A stretch of 64,000 bases of DNA, from assembly GCA_024867545.1 (NCBI GenBank), contig JANFNE010000040.1:310001-374000 (forward strand), written 5' to 3'. Shown piece after piece: positions 56,050 to 64,000 of this stretch. The translations under genes and the position numbers were made by a program. This DNA comes from Phytopythium helicoides. Taxonomy: Eukaryota; Oomycota; Peronosporomycetes; Pythiales; Pythiaceae. How positions within the stretch are numbered: the stretch's first letter is position 1; each line of letters starts with the position of its first letter. The notes beneath the pieces were generated by a model. It was not told where the DNA came from and ran no database searches. It worked only from the letters and a program-made list of their open reading frames with translations.

Positions 56050-56818
56050 ATGGGGTCTGCGATCATGGATGTGCTGCGGGCACTCACGACGGCGTCCTCG
56101 GTGGCCGTGGGCATCAGCCCCGCACCCAACTACTACCGCATGTACAAGCAAAAGTCTACGGGCGACATGTCCATCCTGCCGGTCGTGGCGCTCTTTGGTA
56201 ACTGCTACCTCTGGATGATCTACGGCTACCTCGTGGACAACATCGTCCCGCTGTTCGCGGTCTGCTGCTTCGGCGCGTCCACCTCCATCGCCTTCATGAT
56301 CATCTTCTACCTCTACACGAACGACCGCAAGTTTGTGGTCCGCCTCTGGGTTATTGCCGCGGCTGTCTCCGTCGTGCTTGCGGTGTACGCAGCCATCGGC
56401 GTCGCGGGAGTGACCAACCAGTCCCAGGACCAAGTCGAGAAGATCCTAGGGTTCTTCGCCGTCGCGCTCAATCTATGTCTATACGCGTCTCCGCTCGCCA
56501 CCATCCGCCACGTTGTGCTCGTCAAGGATGCCGAGTCTATGCCGATTACCATGTCGTTCGTCGGACTCGTTAACGCCGCGCTCTGGGTCAGCGTCAGCAC
56601 CGACGACATGTTCGTACTCATACCCAACGGCGTAGGGTGCCGTGCTTAGCGCCGTTCAAATCGTGCTCTACCTCATCTATCGCCCAGGGAAATACTCTTC
56701 AGTCCATGCTGGAACCGCGAGCATCGAAGATGGTCTTGCCGCGAAGATCGAAGTGCACGAGGAAGAAGCTGGCAAGCTCAAATCACCGAGTTACGTGCAG
56801 GCTCCGGCGACACCATGA
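56050..56818 (+). CDS. SWEET 7 (subgroup II), one frameshift near the end
   Basis: Starts MGSAIMDVLRALTTASSVAV with the subgroup II signature GISPAPNYYRMYKQKSTGD, then YASPLATIRHVVLVKDAESM and FVGLVNAALWVSVS. At the G-run 56635-56637 one extra base gives a premature stop (..PNGVGCRA). In the other frame the last helix (SAVQIVLYLIYRPGKYSS) and tail (KSPSYVQAPATP) continue to TGA at 56816-56818, for a normal 255 residues. The homopolymer context points to a sequence error. It is a paralog of SWEET 4 and SWEET 9 at moderate divergence, and stands alone outside the recent duplications. Confidence 0.82.
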
Positions 56819-56961
56819 CGACAAGTTCACCCAGGCTGGAATTTGGTCGAATCTAAAGTCGAACGCTGTGGCAGTGATCATTAACGCGAGAAAGCTCACA
56901 GAGTATCTCGTCTTTCACATCAAAGATGTCGAATTCGGATAATCCATTTGCATTATTGAAC

Positions 56962-57816
56962 TTACGCATCTAGCTTCGTCACGCTCACCGACGGCGGCTG
57001 CAGCGGAGAGCCGAGAGATGCGTACTCGGGACTCCGCACGCCGCTGCCCTTCCCCACCTCGCTCTGCGACTGTGGCGACAACACCAGAGAAAACTCCAGC
57101 TTGCTCGTCACTGCAGGATCGATCGGCACCGTCACCGGCAACTGCTGAGAACCAGTGTTCTCGCGACGAGCTCCACCAAACTTGACGATCAAACCTACCT
57201 GCATGGCGCTCAAAGCCACGCCAATCGCATTCGGCGTCAGCATGAACATGTCGCCGATGGTGGCGCCGAACGTGACCCAGAGACTGCCATTGATAAGGTT
57301 CATGACGCACAGCGCCACTGGCATCGACGCTGCTGACCGCGTCTTGATGACCATCTTCATCGTGTCCAACGGCGACGCGTACACGGCGATGTTGACGGCG
57401 ACGGCTATGAAGCCGAGAGTCTTCTCGACCCTCGCGTGCGACTGGTGGGTCTTGCCGTCGATTCCGAGCACGACGTATGCCGTCATGCCAGCCAAGAAGC
57501 TGCCAACAACCACAAACAGCTTGTGCAGCAGCCGTCGATTGTTGCTCCAGCGGTAGTAGATAGCCGAGAAGAAGGTGCATGTGAGGCAGCCAAAGCCGTT
57601 GACAGCGATGACGGGGAAGATGTTGTCGATGAGCACACCGTAGAGCGACCAGAGGTAGCAGTTGGCGAAGAGCATAATGAGCGGCAGTAATGTGAGTTTT
57701 CCTGTCGATTTGTCGCTGACGATGTGTCGGAAGTCTCGCCACGGACTCACGAGCAGCATGACGGACGAGATGGTGGTGATGATTTGGAGCACGAGCATGA
57801 CGGTAGCATGCACCAT
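56962..57816 (-). CDS. SWEET 8, left palindrome copy (subgroup III), intact
   Basis: 284 residues from MVHATVMLVLQIITTISSVM at 57816 (a further 24 codons upstream are open but do not resemble the family). Signatures are SPWRDFRHIVSDKSTGKLTL, LFANCYLWSLYGVL, YASPLDTMKMVIKTRSAASM and LINGSLWVTFG. Seven membrane segments; the tail is Ser/Pro-rich. Its partner at 63111-63965 differs at only a handful of residues (HAR versus HAK; SPQS versus SPQA; last two DA versus YS). Its stop codon is also the outer edge of the left palindrome arm. Confidence 0.92.
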   Translation of the reverse strand: MVHATVMLVLQIITTISSVMLLVSPWRDFRHIVSDKSTGKLTLLPLIMLFANCYLWSLYGVLIDNIFPVIAVNGFGCLTCTFFSAIYYRWSNNRRLLHKLFVVVGSFLAGMTAYVVLGIDGKTHQSHARVEKTLGFIAVAVNIAVYASPLDTMKMVIKTRSAASMPVALCVMNLINGSLWVTFGATIGDMFMLTPNAIGVALSAMQVGLIVKFGGARRENTGSQQLPVTVPIDPAVTSKLEFSLVLSPQSQSEVGKGSGVRSPEYASLGSPLQPPSVSVTKLDA

Positions 57817-58534
57817 GTCTGTCGGATTTGTCTTGAAGTAGATGAAGTGTGCTGTATGCAGACGATGAAGAGTGAGAGGACCAGCCACCGATCAGCGCAA
57901 TCCGCTGCTGGAACGTGAATGAGGCTGTCTTTCTTTCTCTCTTTCAGGTGCTGGTGAGTGAAAAGCTTGTGGCGACGCTCAAGGCTGAGGATGTATGTGG
58001 AGAGAGATAGCGATAAGGGACGATGCTAAACACTTCCCTGATTGACCATTCTCAGCGCCAGAGCATCGACACGCCAAGATGCCAGAATTAGCCATCACGT
58101 CAGAAATGACTGGCAACACTACGGCGTACTGCTGCAACACCCAGCTCGGTCAACTGCCCGCTCAGGATCCCATCCAACTTTTCAGGATTGATGCCTTTGA
58201 CAGTTATCGGACAGGCACAACACAACACTATTCTTGCACTGAAGGGGAAATATACAGATCCAGGCTGTGGCACAGGTGCCATCAGCGACAGCAATGAGCC
58301 AGCCAAGCAAAAGTTGAGTTGAGACTCACCCCTATCATCGCCCATGGGATGCAGCGGCGTGCGCTATGCTATTCATACCACTTGCCAGAATGTCAACAGT
58401 GTTGAGTGAGAGCCAAACATGAATTCCCAATCCATTCAAACATTTTCAGGAGGAAAAGAGATACAAAGCTTGACCCAACCAAGCTCCTCCAAACCAACCG
58501 ACAATACAACCTACAAACTTGTCTCCTGACCTAC
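57817..58534. other. Spacer between SWEET 8 and SWEET 9 (left copy)
   Basis: Contains no recognised gene but is nearly identical to 62393-63110. It holds the SWEET 8 promoter and the SWEET 9 3' region; both genes are on the minus strand. Confidence 0.5.
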
Positions 58535-59302
58535 TCACGGCGTCGTGACGGACACGTACACGGGTGAGCGCATACGGGTGCCGGCCTCCTCCTCCTCCTT
58601 CATGACCTTGATCGCGATGCTGTCCGCGCGCATGCCATCGCCCTCGACCGCAGTCGAGTACTTCCCCGGACGGTAGCACCAGTACAGCGCGATCTGGAAC
58701 GCGCTCAACACAACACCAAACACGTTGGGCACCAGCACAAACGTGTCTCCCGTGCTGACGCTCGTCCAGAGACTCGTGTTGATGAGGCTGACGGATGACA
58801 TGGTGATCGGCATGGACGACGCGTTCCGGACGCGCAGCACGTGTCGGATGGTGGCGAGTGGCGCGATGTATAGTCCAAAGTTGCAGACGGTGGCGATGTA
58901 GCCGAGGATGGTGGTGACTTGATCTTTCGACTGGTGGGTGACTCCTGCGATGCCGATGGCAGCGTAGATGGCGATAAGAGTGGCGATGGATCCCGAGATG
59001 GTCGCGAGCTTACGCACGAATGGCCGGTCGGTGGCGTAGATGTAGTAGATGACCATGAAGGTGACGGAAGTGACGGCCGAGAAGGTGCAGACGACGAAGA
59101 GCGGAACGATGTTATGTTGGAGGTACCCGTAGATCATCCACGTGAAGCTGTTGCAGAACAGCGCGAAGACGGGCATGATGGATTTGTCTCCGGTGGTCTT
59201 GTGTTTGTACATGTGGTAGTAGTCTGGTGCGGGGCTGATACCGAGCGAGATGGAGAAGACGGTCGTGAGTGCTCGGAGCACCGCCATTACCGAGGCACCC
59301 AT
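58535..59302 (-). CDS. SWEET 9, left palindrome copy (subgroup II), intact
   Basis: 255 residues, identical in protein sequence to the copy at 61625-62392. Signatures are LRALTTVFSISLGISPAPDY, MYKHKTTGDKSIMPVFALF, YIAPLATIRHVLRVRNASSM and VSLINTSLWTSVSTGDTFVL. The tail carries an EEEEAG cluster and ends PVYVSVTTP. The sequence just upstream of this ATG is unrelated to that of the right copy, so the two identical proteins probably have different promoters. Sugar transport is inferred from the family. Confidence 0.93.
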   Translation of the reverse strand: MGASVMAVLRALTTVFSISLGISPAPDYYHMYKHKTTGDKSIMPVFALFCNSFTWMIYGYLQHNIVPLFVVCTFSAVTSVTFMVIYYIYATDRPFVRKLATISGSIATLIAIYAAIGIAGVTHQSKDQVTTILGYIATVCNFGLYIAPLATIRHVLRVRNASSMPITMSSVSLINTSLWTSVSTGDTFVLVPNVFGVVLSAFQIALYWCYRPGKYSTAVEGDGMRADSIAIKVMKEEEEAGTRMRSPVYVSVTTP

Positions 59303-60774
59303 GGCGGATTGCGAAGGCTGCTTGTTTGCTTGTTAAGGTGGTAGAGAAATACAGAATGAAAACGGCTTTTAGTCCTGTGTTGATGTTTAATACGCGTTCT
59401 GGTGGTAGTGGTCGTATGCCAACGTCGTAGCCGTTGAGCTCAATTGAATGCCCTGCTAGTAGGACAACACGTGTCCTAGTTTGTACAGGCTGCCCTTACA
59501 ACGATGGTTGAAGCACTATACTCGGTTGAAGCGAACTATAGGTGGTAGTGGCGTCTAAACATGGCCGACCTTGCAAGATTACACGCGGAGGCTTGGACCG
59601 GTCACGGCCTCCTTTGCTGCCTCCACTCTTTGGTGGACTGTGATTTTGGATAGAGCCATCCCAGTGAAGCGATGCAGGAAGGCTAAGAGTCCTGCGCCAG
59701 CTTCTCAACCCCGTCATTTCGGCTAGAATTCCAGGTGTCGCTAAAAGAGAGCCTTGTCGAGAGCCTGGTGTTGAAGATGTGCTTCAACTTGTACAAAAAT
59801 GAAGCGATTTAACTTTTGAGCATGCTCACTGCAGTTTGTAGACGGCCGTGCTCAAGCTACGGGCTCATCATACAGGAATGTAGTTGCACCGGAGATGTGT
59901 CCAACCAGAACGACAGTGGATTCGGTGGTATCAGGTACCGTTACTGAATTCTATGTTTTGTGCTTTCAGGAGCTTAGTCTTGGCTGTGGTGGTTTCCCGA
60001 AAGCGATCCCCCACGGCAAACTCATCGTTGAAGGAAACTGGTGGGTACAGTAGCTTTTAGACCAGATCAGAGGAAAGAAAGTTAGCTCATCCGCAGATAT
60101 TCTACCCCAATCCTTATCCCTCAGTTTCTCCACTTTCGCCTCAAGCTTATAGGTCTCTCAGCGTTTGATCGCCGCTGGATCAAGCCTTGACCTCCCTTTC
60201 ACCAACACTCATATTGAACTTGCCTTTTTGTATGACACGCCTGCAATTTGTCTCCGCTCCCTGGCTGCGGAAGCGTAACCACACTACTGTTGTACACAAG
60301 TGAAGGAAACAGCTGCCTTCACCAGTTTTGCACGCTGCAACAGTTGAAGGTGCACTCCATCCATCACCATCTATCCTCAACACCTCGGTGGTGCACAACG
60401 TTGAAGATATAAAGCAGTCTATGAAAGCCCCTTTCATATTGTAGTCGTAGGAGACGATTGACGACGTTAGACATTTGCAGCAACTTTGGCCAGGGGACTG
60501 CACCAGGTACACGACCAATTCCTCCTATAACTAAGTTTGTGTTGACTTTGTTTTGAAACGGTTTATAACTTTTCCCCATGAGTTCACCTTCACAAAATTG
60601 CTTCTCCTCTATTGGTAGAGGTGTCACTTAAGGAACATTGCTCCGCAATAGTCTCATCTGGTGTTCCAGTTGAAGACAGTATAACTGTCAAGTCATCAAT
60701 CAATCACACAACAGCTCACTCAATTTTGTACTGACGATTCACAGCTACCTCAAAATATTAACTAGGCCCTGTGC
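59303..60774. other. Centre of the palindrome, no recognised gene
   Basis: 1.47 kb with only short frames, e.g. 60364-60627 minus (87 codons, TNLVIGGIGRVPGAVPW), none recognised. More AT-rich than the genes. It contains the promoter of the left SWEET 9. Confidence 0.45.
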
Positions 60775-61134
60775 ATGGGCCATGTTGTCGTCTACCTCCT
60801 CCTGACACCAAACAAGAAGCGATCTGCATTCATCACAGCCGTCGCCGTCGCAGTCATCGCCCTCATCAGCATCTACATTGGCCTCGCTCGCTCCGGAGTC
60901 ACCAACCAGTCGAACGATAGCACCGCAAGCGTCATCGGAATCCTCGCCGACATCTTCAGCATTCTAATGTACGTGTCTCCGTTCGAGACGATCGTCCGCA
61001 TTTTGCGGATCAAGAACGCGAGCTCACTGCCGATCCACTTGTGCTTCGTTGGTGCAGTGAACAACACTGTGTGGCTTCTCTACGGCTGCCTCACGAATGA
61101 CTTTGTGATCAATGCATCGAACACGGTCTGTACG
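60775..61134 (+). pseudogene. SWEET 10 (subgroup I), N-terminus missing
   Basis: Begins mid-protein at VVVYLLLTPNKKRSAFITAV and shows LARSGVTNQSNDSTASVIGI, YVSPFETIVRILRIKNASSL and FVGAVNNTVWLLYGCLTND to NTVC. About 85 N-terminal residues are absent and the last helix is missing as in SWEET 3. The Tyr codon mutated to TAG in SWEET 3 is intact here (TAC). The left end is a duplication breakpoint. Confidence 0.82.
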
Positions 61135-61624
61135 TGCCTAGATGAGCTCTGGAGAGATTTGTTTTCTTGTTTTTCGTATGCACATCATGAAGTGCAACGG
61201 AGCAACTCCTGGTATCAAGTGCCGGAGAGAATCGACTCCTCCTGGTACATTTTATTTAGTGCACATTCCGCAGTTGAGTGATTGCACAAGCAAATTCAGG
61301 ATTTGCTATTGACTCAACATGATAATCGCGATGCAAGACAATCCCACGGTCTCTGCTGCGTGCGTGGTCTTGGCTCAGGATGTAAAGTCTCTGCACGCCA
61401 AGTTGCAGCTGGAGGCGGTATCACAATCCTCAGACACGGCACATGATCCAAAATGCTGCGGTGCTTCAACCGCTTGCTTGCATCGTCCACTCCTGCACAT
61501 GCTGTGCTGCCAGCACTACTGGTAGCAGTGTGGGTACACAAACCCAGCACCGGCAATCGCCACATTTAACAATTTCATCGCTTCTCGACACCCACCAGCT
61601 CGACACAACCAACTATTAGTCCCC
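61135..61624. other. Spacer upstream of SWEET 9, right copy
   Basis: Similar to 51354-51868; holds the promoter that SWEET 4 and the right SWEET 9 share by descent. No gene. Confidence 0.45.
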
Positions 61625-62392
61625 ATGGGTGCGTCGGTGATGGCGGTGCTCCGAGCACTCACGACCGTCTTCTCCATCTCGCTCGGTATCAGCCCCGCAC
61701 CAGACTACTACCACATGTACAAACACAAGACCACCGGAGACAAATCCATCATGCCCGTCTTCGCGCTGTTCTGCAACAGCTTCACGTGGATGATCTACGG
61801 GTACCTCCAACATAACATCGTTCCGCTCTTCGTCGTCTGCACCTTCTCGGCCGTCACTTCCGTCACCTTCATGGTCATCTACTACATCTACGCCACCGAC
61901 CGGCCATTCGTGCGTAAGCTCGCGACCATCTCGGGATCCATCGCCACTCTTATCGCCATCTACGCTGCCATCGGCATCGCAGGAGTCACCCACCAGTCGA
62001 AAGATCAAGTCACCACCATCCTCGGCTACATCGCCACCGTCTGCAACTTTGGACTATACATCGCGCCACTCGCCACCATCCGACACGTGCTGCGCGTCCG
62101 GAACGCGTCGTCCATGCCGATCACCATGTCATCCGTCAGCCTCATCAACACGAGTCTCTGGACGAGCGTCAGCACGGGAGACACGTTTGTGCTGGTGCCC
62201 AACGTGTTTGGTGTTGTGTTGAGCGCGTTCCAGATCGCGCTGTACTGGTGCTACCGTCCGGGGAAGTACTCGACTGCGGTCGAGGGCGATGGCATGCGCG
62301 CGGACAGCATCGCGATCAAGGTCATGAAGGAGGAGGAGGAGGCCGGCACCCGTATGCGCTCACCCGTGTACGTGTCCGTCACGACGCCGTGA
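61625..62392 (+). CDS. SWEET 9, right palindrome copy (subgroup II), intact
   Basis: 255 residues, protein identical to 58535-59302; only silent base changes were noticed (e.g. codons 4 and 6). Its upstream region matches that of SWEET 4, so this copy sits in the older setting and the left arm is likely the derived copy. Start context CCCCATGGG. The full subgroup II signature and tail are present. Followed in the same direction by SWEET 8, right copy. Confidence 0.93.
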   Translation: MGASVMAVLRALTTVFSISLGISPAPDYYHMYKHKTTGDKSIMPVFALFCNSFTWMIYGYLQHNIVPLFVVCTFSAVTSVTFMVIYYIYATDRPFVRKLATISGSIATLIAIYAAIGIAGVTHQSKDQVTTILGYIATVCNFGLYIAPLATIRHVLRVRNASSMPITMSSVSLINTSLWTSVSTGDTFVLVPNVFGVVLSAFQIALYWCYRPGKYSTAVEGDGMRADSIAIKVMKEEEEAGTRMRSPVYVSVTTP

Positions 62393-63110
62393 GTAGGTCA
62401 GGAGACAAGTTTGTAGGTTGTATTGTCGGTTGGTTTGGAGGAGCTTGGTTGGGTCAAGCTTTGTATCTCTTTTCCTCCTGAAAATGTTTGAATGGATTGG
62501 GAATTCATGTTTGGCTCTCACTCAACACTGTTGACATTCTGGCAAGTGGTATGAATAGCATAGCGCACGCCGCTGCATCCCATGGGCGATGATAGGGGTG
62601 AGTCTCAACTCAACTTTTGCTTGGCTGGCTCATTGCTGTCGCTGATGGCACCTGTGCCACAGCCTGGATCTGTATATTTCCCCTTCAGTGCAAGAATAGT
62701 GTTGTGTTGTGCCTGTCCGATAACTGTCAAAGGCATCAATCCTGAAAAGTTGGATGGGATCCTGAGCGGGCAGTTGACCGAGCTGGGTGTTGCAGCAGTA
62801 CGCCGTAGTGTTGCCAGTCATTTCTGACGTGATGGCTAATTCTGGCATCTTGGCGTGTCGATGCTCTGGCGCTGAGAATGGTCAATCAGGGAAGTGTTTA
62901 GCATCGTCCCTTATCGCTATCTCTCTCCACATACATCCTCAGCCTTGAGCGTCGCCACAAGCTTTTCACTCACCAGCACCTGAAAGAGAGAAAGAAAGAC
63001 AGCCTCATTCACGTTCCAGCAGCGGATTGCGCTGATCGGTGGCTGGTCCTCTCACTCTTCATCGTCTGCATACAGCACACTTCATCTACTTCAAGACAAA
63101 TCCGACAGAC
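62393..63110. other. Spacer between SWEET 9 and SWEET 8 (right copy)
   Basis: Non-coding as far as seen, nearly identical to 57817-58534. It includes an 81-codon open frame (62582-62827) that is the same in both arms but carries no recognised motif. Confidence 0.5.
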
Positions 63111-63965
63111 ATGGTGCATGCTACCGTCATGCTCGTGCTCCAAATCATCACCACCATCTCGTCCGTCATGCTGCTCGTGAGTCCGTGGCGAGACTTCCGA
63201 CACATCGTCAGCGACAAATCGACAGGAAAACTCACATTACTGCCGCTCATTATGCTCTTCGCCAACTGCTACCTCTGGTCGCTCTACGGTGTGCTCATCG
63301 ACAACATCTTCCCCGTCATCGCTGTCAACGGCTTTGGCTGCCTCACATGCACCTTCTTCTCGGCTATCTACTACCGCTGGAGCAACAATCGACGGCTGCT
63401 GCACAAGCTGTTTGTGGTTGTTGGCAGCTTCTTGGCTGGCATGACGGCATACGTCGTGCTCGGAATTGACGGTAAGACCCACCAGTCGCACGCGAAGGTC
63501 GAGAAGACGCTCGGCTTCATCGCCGTCGCCGTCAACATCGCCGTGTACGCGTCGCCGTTGGACACGATGAAGATGGTCATCAAGACGCGGTCGGCAGCGT
63601 CGATGCCAGTGGCGCTGTGCGTCATGAACCTTATCAATGGCAGTCTCTGGGTCACGTTCGGCGCCACCATCGGCGACATGTTCATGCTGACGCCGAATGC
63701 GATTGGCGTGGCTTTGAGCGCCATGCAGGTGGGTTTGATCGTCAAGTTTGGTGGAGCTCGTCGCGAGAACACTGGTTCTCAGCAGTTGCCGGTGACGGTG
63801 CCGATCGATCCTGCGGTGACGAGCAAGTTGGAGTTTTCTCTAGTGCTGTCACCACAGGCGCAGAGCGAGGTGGGGAAGGGCAGCGGTGTGCGCAGTCCCG
63901 AGTACGCATCTCTCGGCTCTCCGCTGCAGCCGCCGTCGGTGAGCGTGACGAAGCTATACTCGTAG
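63111..63965 (+). CDS. SWEET 8, right palindrome copy (subgroup III), intact
   Basis: 284 residues from the ATG at 63111, nearly identical to the left copy at 56962-57816. The last two residues (YS) and the following stop codon come from sequence beyond the palindrome edge, so each copy has its own final codons. The family signatures and seven membrane segments are complete. It lies at the right end of the window; whether the array continues cannot be seen. Confidence 0.92.
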   Translation: MVHATVMLVLQIITTISSVMLLVSPWRDFRHIVSDKSTGKLTLLPLIMLFANCYLWSLYGVLIDNIFPVIAVNGFGCLTCTFFSAIYYRWSNNRRLLHKLFVVVGSFLAGMTAYVVLGIDGKTHQSHAKVEKTLGFIAVAVNIAVYASPLDTMKMVIKTRSAASMPVALCVMNLINGSLWVTFGATIGDMFMLTPNAIGVALSAMQVGLIVKFGGARRENTGSQQLPVTVPIDPAVTSKLEFSLVLSPQAQSEVGKGSGVRSPEYASLGSPLQPPSVSVTKLYS

Positions 63966-64000
63966 ACATATCGATACAATGTGTTTTTCGTTTGGTGGGG

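Larger units (their letters stand above)
56969..59302 (-). repeat. Left arm of the SWEET palindrome
   Basis: 2334 bp from the start codon of SWEET 9 (59302) to near the stop of SWEET 8. It matches 61625-63957 in opposite orientation almost base for base, including the spacer between the two genes. Outside both edges similarity stops at once. Confidence 0.88.
60775..62154 (+). repeat. Direct duplication of a SWEET pair, copy B
   Basis: Counterpart of 51000-52402. It keeps the 3' half of the first gene and the whole of the second, so copies A and B are truncated at opposite ends. Confidence 0.8.
61625..63957 (+). repeat. Right arm of the SWEET palindrome
   Basis: 2333 bp matching 56969-59302 inverted. 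The inner edge is the ATG of SWEET 9. The outer edge is GTGACGAAGCTA, eight bases before the SWEET 8 stop codon ends, after which the two arms differ. Confidence 0.88.

Noticed and set aside
59303..60774. Transposon in the centre of the palindrome
   Set aside because: No transposase-like frame, terminal repeats or target-site duplication was seen.
62582..62827. 81-codon frame in the SWEET spacer, identical in both arms
   Set aside because: Identity only reflects the recent palindrome; no motif or codon bias supports a gene.

Overview
The window looks like nuclear DNA of an oomycete, probably of the Pythium/Phytophthora group (inference). Genes lie close together on both strands, introns are very short (about 40-90 bp, GT..AG), and several families typical of oomycetes are present: a large cluster of SWEET (MtN3/saliva) sugar transporters, a START-like/FYVE-like zinc-finger protein, a LURP-one-related protein and two 14-3-3 genes with oomycete-like initiator motifs. 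No bacterial operons, CRISPR, tRNA or rRNA genes were seen.

Layout. 1-16222 (minus) is one giant gene, cut by the left edge, for a secreted or surface protein of about 5,000 residues built from fibronectin III, filamin-type Ig and PA14 domains plus a repeated module of about 100 residues. 16530-22400 holds an unknown 414-residue protein and a 14-exon coiled-coil protein. Both genes recur in mirror order at 36545-42489, so 16.5-22.4 kb and 36.5-42.5 kb are arms of an older inverted duplication. Between the arms are tandem NADH-cytochrome b5 reductase genes, a PH-domain/PGAM5-like phosphatase, a START/FYVE-like protein, a LURP-one-related gene and tandem 14-3-3 genes. 43.5-46.1 kb holds a thioesterase-like gene and an unknown Ala-rich membrane-type protein.

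47.1-64 kb is a SWEET array: 13 loci, intact or broken, in three sequence subgroups. It contains a nearly perfect palindrome (56969-59302 / 61625-63957) whose arms run from the start codon of one SWEET gene to the stop codon of the next. It also contains a direct duplication whose two copies are truncated at opposite ends, and a decayed SWEET relic.

Many genes carry single-base indels that break an otherwise well-conserved frame (giant gene, first b5 reductase, PGAM5, LURP-one, second 14-3-3, thioesterase, three SWEETs). Conservation downstream of the breaks is good, so assembly error is at least as likely as gene decay. In both tandem pairs one copy is clean and the other broken.

The genes do not form one pathway. 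The biological theme is local amplification: tandem, direct and inverted duplication of sugar transporters and housekeeping genes at one locus.
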